Of a DNA stretch of 64,000 nucleotides, positions 53,748 to 60,899 are shown piece by piece. The stretch comes from Sphingobium sp. CAP-1 (lineage in GTDB: Bacteria; Pseudomonadota; Alphaproteobacteria; Sphingomonadales; Sphingomonadaceae). The position numbers and the translations under genes were made by a program. The notes below the pieces were generated by a model. The model had not been told where the DNA came from. It searched no databases and saw nothing but the letters and a program-made list of their open reading frames with translations. Within the stretch, counting starts at the first letter, position 1, and each line of letters starts with the position of its first letter. The stretch lies in contig NZ_CP046252.1 in NCBI RefSeq assembly GCF_009720145.1, positions 2,108,001 through 2,172,000 of the forward strand, written 5' to 3'.

Positions 53748-54149
53748 TTGACGGGTCAACGCACAAGTAAATTTCTGAAAGCGGGCATCGCCTCCATCGC
53801 CCTGTTCGCCGCCTATCCCGCCCTCGCCCAGAGCGAACCGGCCGCGCCCGCCGCACCGGCAACCGGCGCCAGCAATTTCAGCGACGCCGACATCAAGCAG
53901 TTCGCCGCCGCCGCCGTGGAAGTGACCAAAATCCAGCAGGACACGACCATCGCCGAAGCGGACAAGCAGCCCAAGATGATTGCCGCTTTGCAGGCGTCCG
54001 GCATTCCGCCTGAAAAATTCAACCAGATCGGCCAGGCGGCCGCCGCCGATCCCGCATTGCAGCAGCGCATTCAGGCCGCTGCGCCAGCCGCCCCCGCAAC
54101 GCCTGCGGCCCCCGCCGCGCCCGCGCAGCCAGGGCAGCCGCCGCAATAA
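53748..54149 (+). CDS. DUF4168 exported protein
   Basis: 133 residues with a TTG start. A long basic N-terminus leads into a hydrophobic signal (AGIASIALFAAYPALAQ), followed by a helical DUF4168 core (FSDADIKQFAAAAVEVTKIQQ, then FNQIGQAAAADPALQQRI) and an Ala/Pro/Gln-rich tail. AAGAGGAG sits exactly seven bases before TTG 53748, whereas the ATG at 53727 has none, so TTG is preferred. Periplasmic, function unknown. Confidence 0.82.
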   Translation: MTGQRTSKFLKAGIASIALFAAYPALAQSEPAAPAAPATGASNFSDADIKQFAAAAVEVTKIQQDTTIAEADKQPKMIAALQASGIPPEKFNQIGQAAAADPALQQRIQAAAPAAPATPAAPAAPAQPGQPPQ

Positions 54150-54212
54150 AGCGGACATCTCCATCGGGGGAGGCGCTTGGCCTCGGACGCTTCGCACGAT
54201 AAGCGTCCGCCC

Positions 54213-55517
54213 ATGGCCTCCTCCCTGTCCCCCTCCCCCGTCTGGCACCCATTCACCCAGCATGGCCTGAACGAGCCGATCCCCCATGTCGTCCGGGCCA
54301 GGGGGGCAGTGCTGCATCTGGCCGACGGCCGCACGCTCATTGACGGCATTTCCAGCTGGTGGGTGACGACCCACGGCCATTGCGACCCCCGCATCGCCGC
54401 CGCCATCGCCCGGCAGGCGACCCAGCTCGACCAGCTCATCTTCGCCGCCTACACGCACGAACCCGCCGAAGAGGTCGCGCGCGGCCTGATCGCCCTTGCC
54501 CCCCGCTTCGACGGCCAGCCCACGCTCGCCCATGTCTTTTATTCCGACAGCGGATCGACCGCGGTCGAAGTCGCGCTGAAAATGGCGCTGGGCTATTGGC
54601 ATAATCTGGCGCTGGACGGGCTGGCGGAGGCGCGCAGCCGCATTCTGGTGCTGGAACATAGCTATCATGGCGACACGATCGGCGCGATGTCGATCGGCGA
54701 GCGCGGCGTCTATAACGCCGCCTGGACGCCCTTGCTGTTCGATGTCGGCACCATCCCCTTCCCCGCGCCCGGCGCCGAACAGGCCTGCCTCGATGCGCTG
54801 GACGCCGCCTGCGCACAGAAGCCCGCCGCCTTCATCGTCGAGCCGTTGATCCTGGGCGCGGGCGGGATGCTGCTCTATCCGGCGCATGTGCTGCGCGCGA
54901 TGGCGGCGATCTGCCGCCGGCATGGCGTCCTGTTCATCGCCGACGAGGTGATGACCGGATGGGGCCGCACCGGCACGCTGTTCGCCTGCGAGCAGGCGGG
55001 TGTCGTGCCGGACATCATGGCGGTGGCCAAGGGGATTACCGGCGGCGCCATTCCGCTGGCCGCGACGCTGGCCAGCGCGCCGATCTTTGACGCACATGTT
55101 TCGACCGACCGGGCGCGGCTGTTTTACCATTCGTCCAGCTACACCGCCAACGCCATCGCCTGCGCCGCCGCCGCCGCGAACCTCGCCATCTGGCGGGAAG
55201 AGGATGTGCTGGGCCGCATCGCAACACTGGCCGATGGCATCGCGACTCGATTGGCGGAACTGGCCCTGCACCCTGCTTTCGCCAATCCGCGCCAGTTAGG
55301 CGCGATCGCCGCGATCGACATCCTCACGCCCGACGCCGGCTATCTGTCCGATCTCGCCCCGCGCCTGCGCGCCTTTTTTCTGGACCATGGCCTCTTGCTA
55401 AGGCCGCTGGGCAACACAATCTACCTGATGCCGCCTTATTGCCTCGACGCCGATCAGCTCGATTCCGTCTTTGCGACGCTCCATGCGGCCGGCAATCTGT
55501 TCGGCACGCATCCCTGA
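54213..55517 (+). CDS. bioA: Adenosylmethionine-8-amino-7-oxononanoate aminotransferase
   Basis: 434-residue class III PLP aminotransferase. Features: VWHPFTQHG near the N-terminus, DGISSWWVTTHGH, YSDSGSTAVEVALKMALGYW, EHSYHGDTIGAMSIGERG, LFIADEVMTGWGRTG, and the PLP Lys in MAVAKGITGG. It makes 7,8-diaminononanoate using S-adenosylmethionine. TTG 54177 (with GGGGAGG four bases upstream) would add 12 residues and may be the true start. Separated from bioFD by the peptidase and DUF4168 genes. Confidence 0.95.
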   Translation: MASSLSPSPVWHPFTQHGLNEPIPHVVRARGAVLHLADGRTLIDGISSWWVTTHGHCDPRIAAAIARQATQLDQLIFAAYTHEPAEEVARGLIALAPRFDGQPTLAHVFYSDSGSTAVEVALKMALGYWHNLALDGLAEARSRILVLEHSYHGDTIGAMSIGERGVYNAAWTPLLFDVGTIPFPAPGAEQACLDALDAACAQKPAAFIVEPLILGAGGMLLYPAHVLRAMAAICRRHGVLFIADEVMTGWGRTGTLFACEQAGVVPDIMAVAKGITGGAIPLAATLASAPIFDAHVSTDRARLFYHSSSYTANAIACAAAAANLAIWREEDVLGRIATLADGIATRLAELALHPAFANPRQLGAIAAIDILTPDAGYLSDLAPRLRAFFLDHGLLLRPLGNTIYLMPPYCLDADQLDSVFATLHAAGNLFGTHP

Positions 55518-55574
55518 CTTTCATTTTGCTGATTTTGGCGCTATGGCGGCGCGATTTTTCGAATTCGGGATATT

Positions 55575-55793
55575 ATGGCTAAAGAAGAACTGCTTGAAAT
55601 GCGCGGACAGGTTGTGGAGCTTCTCCCCAACGCCATGTTCCGCGTGCGGCTGGAAAATGACCACGAAATTCTCGGCCACACGGCCGGCAAGATGCGCAAG
55701 AATCGCATTCGCGTGCTGGTGGGCGACGAAGTATTGGTCGAACTCACCCCCTACGACCTGACCAAGGGTCGGATCACCTACCGCTTCAAATAA
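55575..55793 (+). CDS. infA: Translation initiation factor IF-1
   Basis: 72-residue S1/OB-fold protein, MAKEELLEMRGQVVELLPNA onward, with NRIRVLVGDEV and the C-terminal KGRITYRFK end. Binds the ribosomal A site during initiation. Standard length. Opens the infA-maf-RNase E/G-yacG cluster common in alphaproteobacteria. Confidence 0.98.
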   Translation: MAKEELLEMRGQVVELLPNAMFRVRLENDHEILGHTAGKMRKNRIRVLVGDEVLVELTPYDLTKGRITYRFK

Positions 55794-55805
55794 GCCGCTA
55801 TATTG

Positions 55806-56378
55806 ATGCGGCTCATTCTTGCTTCGGCTTCCCCCAGACGGCGCGACCTTCTGGGCCAGATCGGCGTCGTCCCCGATGCGGTCGATCCTGCGGATATTGA
55901 CGAAACGCCCCGGAAAGCCGAACTGCCCGCCGTCTATGCCGCGCGCGTCGCGGCGGACAAGGGCGCAATCGTCGCGGCCCGCCATCCCGGCGCCCTGGTC
56001 CTTTCCGGCGACACGGTGGTTGCCGTGGGCCGGCGCATCCTGCCCAAGACAGAGAGCGCGGATGAGGCGCGCGCCTGCCTGACCCTGCTGTCGGGGCGGC
56101 GCCATCGCGTGCTGAGCGCCATCACATTGATCGACGGCGACGGCCGGGCGCGGCATCGGCTGTCCGACAATGTCGTCATCTTCAAACGACTGGATCGTGC
56201 GGAAATCGACGCCTATATCGCCAGCGACGAATGGCGCGGCAAGGCGGGCGGCTATGCGATTCAGGGACGCGCCGCCGGGCTGATCCACACGATACAGGGC
56301 AGCCATAGCGCGATCATGGGCCTGCCGCTTTACGAAACCCGCACGCTGCTGAAGGCGGCGGGATATATATTGGACTAG
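55806..56378 (+). CDS. Maf-family nucleotide pyrophosphatase
   Basis: 190-residue Maf protein hydrolysing non-canonical or m-type nucleoside triphosphates. The N-terminal ILASASPRRRDLLGQIG is the family signature. VLSGDTVVAVGRRI, LSGRRHRVLSAI and GGYAIQGRAAGLI follow. Start ATG 55806, directly after a TTG at 55803, 12 bases after the infA stop. Subfamily (YhdE or YceF type) not assigned. Confidence 0.93.
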   Translation: MRLILASASPRRRDLLGQIGVVPDAVDPADIDETPRKAELPAVYAARVAADKGAIVAARHPGALVLSGDTVVAVGRRILPKTESADEARACLTLLSGRRHRVLSAITLIDGDGRARHRLSDNVVIFKRLDRAEIDAYIASDEWRGKAGGYAIQGRAAGLIHTIQGSHSAIMGLPLYETRTLLKAAGYILD

Positions 56379-56441
56379 AAGGATGGCGAGGGAAATGGAC
56401 CATTTCCCAGCTCGGACATCCCGACCAACAGGAATATAGAC

Positions 56442-57431
56442 ATGGCCGAATGGCTTTATGAAGAAGGCATTGGCGAGGCGCGGGCCGCGCTGATCGAACA
56501 TGGCAAGCTGGTCGAGGCACTGGTCGAGCGTGAGGGCGAGCAGGCGCGCGCCGGCGCGGTGGTGCAGGGCCGGCTGATCGCCACCGTCATCCCGAAAAAG
56601 CGCGGCATCGTCCGCCTGACCTCCGGCGAGGAGGTGCTGCTGGAGCCGATCCCGCCGCGTCTGGCCGAAGGCGGCAATGTGCTGGTGGAGATCCTCCGCG
56701 AGGCAATCGCCGAGGAAGGCCGTCCCAAGCGTGCCAAAGGCCGCGTGCCGGGACCGGGCGTCAAGCCGCATCCCGGTCCCAGCCTGCTCCAGCGCATCCG
56801 CGCCACCGGCGTCCCCATCCTCCCCTGCCCCGCGCATGAGGAGGACCGGCTGGAGGCGCATGGCTGGAGCGAGCTGATGGAGGAGGCGATGAGCGGCGAG
56901 ATCGGCACCGAAGCCGCCGCGCTGCGCCTCTATCTGACGCCGGCCATGCTGCTGATCGATGTCGACGGATCGCTGCCGCCCGCCCAGCTTGGCCCCAAGG
57001 GCGCCAAGCTCGCCGCTCAGGCCGTGCGCCGCATGGGCCTGTCCGGTTCGATCGGCATCGACCTGCCGACGATGAACAACAAGGACGAGCGGATGATCGC
57101 CGCCGCCCAGATCGACAAATATCTGCCGCTGCCCTTTGAACGGACGGCGGTGAATGGCTTCGGCTTCCTCCAGATCATTCGTCGCCGCGAGCGCGCGAAC
57201 CTGATGGAGGTGCTGCGTGAAGATCCGGTGCTGACCGCCGCGCTGGCGCTGCTGCGCCGGGCCGAGCGGCACGGCCAGGGCGGCGCGGCGACGCTGACCG
57301 CCGCGCCCGCGATCGTGGACCTGCTGCACAAGCGGCAGGACTGGATCGAATTGCTGGCCAGGCGCCGGGGTGGCCCGGTCGGCCTGAAGGCCGATGCAGC
57401 CCTCTCCCTGGCGGCCGGCCATGTCGCCTAA
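56442..57431 (+). CDS. Short ribonuclease E/G family protein
   Basis: 329-residue RNase E/G-like protein. The N-terminal region resembles the S1/5'-sensor part in outline (LVEREGEQARAGAVVQGRL, VRLTSGEEVLLEPIPP). The catalytic core carries the metal-binding Asp in LLIDVDGS and GSIGIDLPTM, followed by KYLPLPFERTAVNGFGF. It is much shorter than RNase E (about 900 residues) and lacks the Zn-link CPxCxG, the large S1 segment and the degradosome scaffold. Sits in the infA-maf-yacG cluster and overlaps yacG by 11 bases. Confidence 0.85.
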   Translation: MAEWLYEEGIGEARAALIEHGKLVEALVEREGEQARAGAVVQGRLIATVIPKKRGIVRLTSGEEVLLEPIPPRLAEGGNVLVEILREAIAEEGRPKRAKGRVPGPGVKPHPGPSLLQRIRATGVPILPCPAHEEDRLEAHGWSELMEEAMSGEIGTEAAALRLYLTPAMLLIDVDGSLPPAQLGPKGAKLAAQAVRRMGLSGSIGIDLPTMNNKDERMIAAAQIDKYLPLPFERTAVNGFGFLQIIRRRERANLMEVLREDPVLTAALALLRRAERHGQGGAATLTAAPAIVDLLHKRQDWIELLARRRGGPVGLKADAALSLAAGHVA

Positions 57432-57627
57432 ATCATCATCTGAACCCGCTGCCTGCCCGGTCTGCGGCCAGCCCGCAAAGCAGGAAACCCGCCCCTTTTG
57501 CAGCCCCGCCTGCCGCGACCGCGACCTGCTGCAATGGCTGGGCGAAGGCTATCGCGTGCCCGGCCCGCCATCGCACGAAGCCACGCAAAAAAATGGCAAT
57601 TATGGGCTGGACAGCGAACCGGATTGA
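57421..57627 (+). CDS. yacG: DNA gyrase inhibitor YacG
   Basis: 68-residue zinc-finger protein. CPVCGQP and CSPACRDRDL supply four cysteines, and GYRVPGPP follows. YacG binds GyrB and inhibits gyrase. ATG 57421 lies inside the RNase E/G gene (11-base overlap), showing translational coupling. The frame opens earlier, at 57394, without support. Confidence 0.93.
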   Translation: MSPKSSSEPAACPVCGQPAKQETRPFCSPACRDRDLLQWLGEGYRVPGPPSHEATQKNGNYGLDSEPD

Positions 57628-57677
57628 CGCTTATAGGCACGCCTCCATCCGGCGGACGCCTCCGCCGTTGACCCGAT

Positions 57678-57753
57678 GCCCGGGTAGCTCAGTTGGTAGA
57701 GCATGCGATTGAAAATCGCAGTGTCGGCGGTTCGAATCCGTCCCCGGGCACCA
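57678..57753 (+). tRNA. tRNA-Phe (GAA)
   Basis: 76-base gene including encoded CCA. The acceptor stem GCCCGGG pairs with CCCGGGC. The D-arm is GCTCAGTTGGTAGAGC, the anticodon stem-loop GCGATTGAAAATCGC has anticodon GAA, and the T-arm has GGTTCGAATCC. It lies 50 bases after yacG. Its 3' end borders the integrase-bearing DNA and is the likely integration target. Confidence 0.98.
57729..57753 (+). other. Putative integration (att) site in the tRNA-Phe 3' end
   Basis: Inferred: P4-type integrases recombine at tRNA 3' ends and leave the tRNA intact. The T-arm and acceptor 3' strand (GTTCGAATCC... to CCA at 57753) are the probable core, with the element extending rightwards. No second copy of this sequence is seen inside the window, so the far junction, if present, lies beyond 64000. 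Confidence 0.5.
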
Positions 57754-57877
57754 TTTGTTCTTTTTTCCTCATCCAGCAGCATCCAGAGCCGTCCAGAAAA
57801 TGGCGGAAAACGTGGGTTTTTGAACAGTTCATCGTCCCCCCACGTCCCCGGGGGTGCACTGTCAGCCACACACTGAT

Positions 57878-57926
57878 CATGGTATTTTCATGGTATCCGG
57901 CAATTTGCCATTTCGGAGATACCATG
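57878..57926. repeat. Three CATGGTAT copies before the integrase start
   Basis: Direct copies CATGGTAT at 57878-57885 and 57889-57896, three bases apart, and an inverted copy ATACCATG at 57919-57926 covering the integrase start codon. Short repeats here could be arm-type integrase sites or an operator. The gap 57754-57923 otherwise holds no gene. Confidence 0.55.
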
Positions 57927-59147
57927 ATGGCCCTCACAGTGACGGCGATAAATGCAGCAAAATCAAAGGATAAGCCCTACAAGCTGACCGATGGCTTGGG
58001 CTTGTATCTTCTGGTCAAGGAGACTGGCGGCCGGCTCTGGCGCATGAATTACAGCTTCCTTGGAAAACAGAAGACGCTCTCCTTCGGCAGCTACCCCGAA
58101 GTGTCTCTCGCCAAGGCTCGCGAGAAGAGAACGGCGGCGCGAGAAGCGCTGGCGGACGGACAAGATCCGGCTGAAGTGCGGAAGGCCAAGGTTCGCGAGG
58201 CAAAGGCCAAATCGGAAGAGACCTTCAAGGCGATCGCCAATGAATGGCTTGCCCGCCTAGAGATCGAAGGGCGCGCGCCCAAGACGCTCCAGAAGATGCG
58301 GTGGCTGCTCGACCTCGCCTATCCACTCATTGGCAACCGGCCCATCGCAGACCTCACTGCACCCGAACTGCTGGAAGCCCTCCGCACGGTTGAGGCGCGC
58401 GGGCGGTATGAGACGGCAAACCGCCTCCGCAGCACCTTCGGCACGATCTTTCGCTACGCGATCGTAACCGGGCGTGCGCAGCGGGACGTGGCCGTCGATC
58501 TTCGCGGCGCGCTGATCACCCCGAAGCCGCAACACCGAGCGGCAATCTTGGAACCCAAGGCGCTTGGTGGCCTCCTTCGCGCGGTCGATGCCCATGACGG
58601 CCAGCCTACCGTGCGAATCGCTTTGAAGATGCTGCCGCATATGTTCCCGCGCCCTGGCGAACTGCGAATGGCTGAATGGAAGGAATTCGATATCGAGGCG
58701 GCCGTCTGGACCATCCCGGCATCGAAGACGAAGATGCGTCGCCCCCATAAGGTGCCGCTCACACAGCAGGTCCTGGACATGCTGGCCGAACTGGAACCGA
58801 TCACCGGCGGTGGTAAATTTCTCTTCCCCAGCGTTCGTTCCGCAGAGCGGCCAATTACCGACAATACCCTGAATGCCGCGCTCCGACGGCTTGGGTTCGA
58901 GAAAGACGAGGTGACGGCTCATGGGTTCCGGGCCACCGCCAGCACACTTTTGAACGAAATGGGCAAGTGGCATCCGGACGCCATTGAGCGCCAACTAGCC
59001 CACGTCGAATCCAATGATGTCCGCCGAGCCTATGCGCGCGGCACCCATTGGGACGAGCGCGTCAGGATGATGCGGCACTGGTCGAACTATCTTGATGGAT
59101 TGCAGGTGGGTGGGAGGGTTCTGAAGGCGAACTTTAGGCGAGAATAG
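57924..59147 (+). CDS. Tyrosine recombinase / P4-type integrase
   Basis: 407-residue integrase. The N-terminal DUF4102 arm-binding domain (about 1-90: LTDGLGLYLLVKETGGRLWR, KTLSFGSYPEVSLAKAREKR) is followed by a core-binding region (about 100-200) and a catalytic domain with Arg in MFPRPGELRMAEW, HxxR in HGFRATAST and the nucleophile Tyr in RRAYARGTHWDERV. ATG 57924 has GGAG five bases upstream; the frame reaches back into the tRNA. Orientation away from tRNA-Phe fits a genomic island. Looks intact. Confidence 0.95.
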   Translation: MMALTVTAINAAKSKDKPYKLTDGLGLYLLVKETGGRLWRMNYSFLGKQKTLSFGSYPEVSLAKAREKRTAAREALADGQDPAEVRKAKVREAKAKSEETFKAIANEWLARLEIEGRAPKTLQKMRWLLDLAYPLIGNRPIADLTAPELLEALRTVEARGRYETANRLRSTFGTIFRYAIVTGRAQRDVAVDLRGALITPKPQHRAAILEPKALGGLLRAVDAHDGQPTVRIALKMLPHMFPRPGELRMAEWKEFDIEAAVWTIPASKTKMRRPHKVPLTQQVLDMLAELEPITGGGKFLFPSVRSAERPITDNTLNAALRRLGFEKDEVTAHGFRATASTLLNEMGKWHPDAIERQLAHVESNDVRRAYARGTHWDERVRMMRHWSNYLDGLQVGGRVLKANFRRE

Positions 59148-59207
59148 ATTGCTGGCTCGATGTCCGATTGATCGGATATCCATTAGCTTGTAAAATTAAC
59201 CTTTAAG

Positions 59208-59333
59208 GTGTATTCTATATGGCACGACACCTACAACCTGCCGTGGGATGATCGCTGGCTTTATTTGAAGTTCGCCGGCGAAACGCTGATCGATGTTGTG
59301 TTTACGTCGTTCAAGGAGGCCGACAATGACTGA
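59208..59333 (+). pseudogene. 5'-truncated MqsR-family toxin remnant
   Basis: Reading WHDTYNLPWDDRWLYLKF then VVFTSFKEADND and TGA, this 41-codon piece (from a GTG at 59208; the previous in-frame stop is TAG at 59184) resembles the C-terminal third of MqsR mRNA-interferase toxins (pattern WQDVYH..., LYVKF, SFKEK). The N-terminal two thirds are absent. Its stop overlaps the antitoxin ATG by eight bases and it carries the antitoxin ribosome site AAGGAGG. Probably a decayed toxin. Confidence 0.62.
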
Positions 59334-59739
59334 AAGACGCGTTCATCCCGAGACGGGCAAGACCTTGCGCCGTGATGTTCGGAAGCAAGTCGTGGCTTTC
59401 GGGTCTTTGTCGCGCGCAGTGGATGTGCCCGGCTGGTATCCTGACGATGAAAGTGATTCCATCCACAGCGGTGAAGATCTCACCGGGTCTGACCAAGCGC
59501 TCCGCGATCTGAAGGCTGCCTATGGTGCCCACGTTCGGAGGATCAGGAAGGACAAGCTGAAACTGACACAGGAGGAGGCGGGACGCCTGATCGGCGGCGG
59601 GCGCCGCGCGTTCCAAAAATATGAGAGTGGCTCCACATCGCCTAGTGATGCTGCTGTGGGCCTGATCGAATTGCTCGATCGCCACCCGGAGGAGGTGGAG
59701 TTTTTGCGTTACATTCGTTCGACAGCGCAAGCGGCCTGA
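59326..59739 (+). CDS. MqsA-like HTH antitoxin, now without an intact toxin
   Basis: 137 residues. The N-terminal region reads FGSLSRAVDVPGWYP, then HSGEDLTGSDQALRDLKAA. A C-terminal XRE-type HTH follows (about 75-125: KLTQEEAGRLIGGGRRAFQKY, SPSDAAVGLIELLDRHPEEV). This is the layout of MqsA-family antitoxins lacking the zinc finger. ATG 59326 has AAGGAGG seven bases upstream. The DNA-binding domain could repress its own operon. With the toxin truncated it would act as an orphan antitoxin. Confidence 0.82.
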   Translation: MTERRVHPETGKTLRRDVRKQVVAFGSLSRAVDVPGWYPDDESDSIHSGEDLTGSDQALRDLKAAYGAHVRRIRKDKLKLTQEEAGRLIGGGRRAFQKYESGSTSPSDAAVGLIELLDRHPEEVEFLRYIRSTAQAA

Positions 59740-60166
59740 AGCGTCAACGGGATACAATCCATTTAAGTCGTTGGGGCATTACGCAGTTCAAACTGTTGTT
59801 TTTTTGAACGGCGGCAAACGCGTGCCGAAAATTACGACCCCGGATGTGTACAACCCGCGCACGCTACGTGCCGAGCATCAGCCTGACGAGCAGGTCACGC
59901 GCTGCCGGAAGCCGAACGCCGCGTCGTGGGACAAAGCCGTCGTATTCACGCGACATTCCGAACGGCAGCACCTGTCAGAAGTAGACGTTCAGCCCACGGC
60001 CAACCACGTCATAGATCGACAGGAATAGAGCCGATTGCCGCTAATCCACTTTCTGACGGCAGCCGGGAGAAGCAGGCTCTCGTTCAGCCGGCCTTGCCAC
60101 CCGATGACCAGCCTTTGATAAATCACACAAGAGCGTAAGAAATGATTATGGCGATTGGGGGCGAGC
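59740..60166. other. Non-coding or degraded stretch in the island
   Basis: About 430 bases between the antitoxin and the 204-residue protein gene. Open frames exist (for example 59771-60028 on the plus strand) but none has a ribosome site or a recognisable family. A weak hairpin GTTCAAA/TTTGAAC (59786-59809, with a T run in its loop) may terminate the antitoxin transcript. The stretch is less GC-rich than the core genome and looks like decayed DNA. Confidence 0.55.
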
Positions 60167-60781
60167 ATGGAGGAGCAGAGAAACAGTCTGTCGGGGCGAC
60201 CGGACATCCTGTTGATGATTCAGGACGGGCTGCCCGACAACATTGAAGCGGACGTTCGAGCCCATCTCGACGAACCCGGATTGAACCTCGGGGTGATCCG
60301 TCATCTAGGCGGCCCCTATGCCGGAGTTGAGCTCTACCTCCCGACCGCCCTGGCTCTCTTCGTTGCCGCCGGGTTTTTCAACGGCGTCCTGCAAGAGGCT
60401 GGCAAGGATGCGTATGTCGCCTTCAAGGGTGCAGCACTCGCGCTGTGGCGACGTGCCTCGGGCCTGACCTTTACCGCAGTTGGGACGTCCGGGAAAATTT
60501 CGCCGACAGAGCGCTTCTCACTTGCCTATTCAATCACCGGCGAGATGGTGCCCGGCCTAAATTTCAAGTTCCTGGTCCAGACCGAAATCGATACGGAGAC
60601 AGCGGAAGCCGGCATCGACGCGTTTGTCGATCTCATTCGCGATCTATTGAATGATCGCTTGGCCGAAGCGGATGTCAGGGCCTTGCTAACCTACAAGCCG
60701 GTAAGCGGGACTGTGCTGGTGACCTTCGATGCCGCGAGTCGAAAGATTATTCCAGTGAACGGGTTCGATAGGTCCGTTTGA
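60167..60781 (+). CDS. Unrecognised 204-residue protein beside the nuclease-NTPase gene
   Basis: ATG 60167 (MEEQRNSLSGRPD) has GGGGGCGAG upstream. One possible membrane helix or hydrophobic hairpin lies at about residues 55-95 (LYLPTALALFVAAGFFNGVL, then AFKGAALALWRR). A mixed alpha/beta region follows (FSLAYSITGEMVPGLNFKF, DAFVDLIRDLLNDRLAEADV). I recognise no family. It precedes the long nuclease-NTPase gene by 118 bases on the same strand, so it could be a functional partner. Confidence 0.7.
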   Translation: MEEQRNSLSGRPDILLMIQDGLPDNIEADVRAHLDEPGLNLGVIRHLGGPYAGVELYLPTALALFVAAGFFNGVLQEAGKDAYVAFKGAALALWRRASGLTFTAVGTSGKISPTERFSLAYSITGEMVPGLNFKFLVQTEIDTETAEAGIDAFVDLIRDLLNDRLAEADVRALLTYKPVSGTVLVTFDAASRKIIPVNGFDRSV

Positions 60782-60899
60782 TCTGCTCTGCAGTTGCGCT
60801 GCGGCGGCGACCCGATACGCAAAACGATTCGATTGAAGGTGGTGCACACGCTATCGAAGTAACATACGACCTGATGGCCGTGACGAGACAGCGAGCACC

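Noticed and set aside
59771..60028. 85-residue plus-strand frame in the island gap
   Set aside because: No ribosome site, no family similarity and no conserved-looking segments; treated as degraded DNA.
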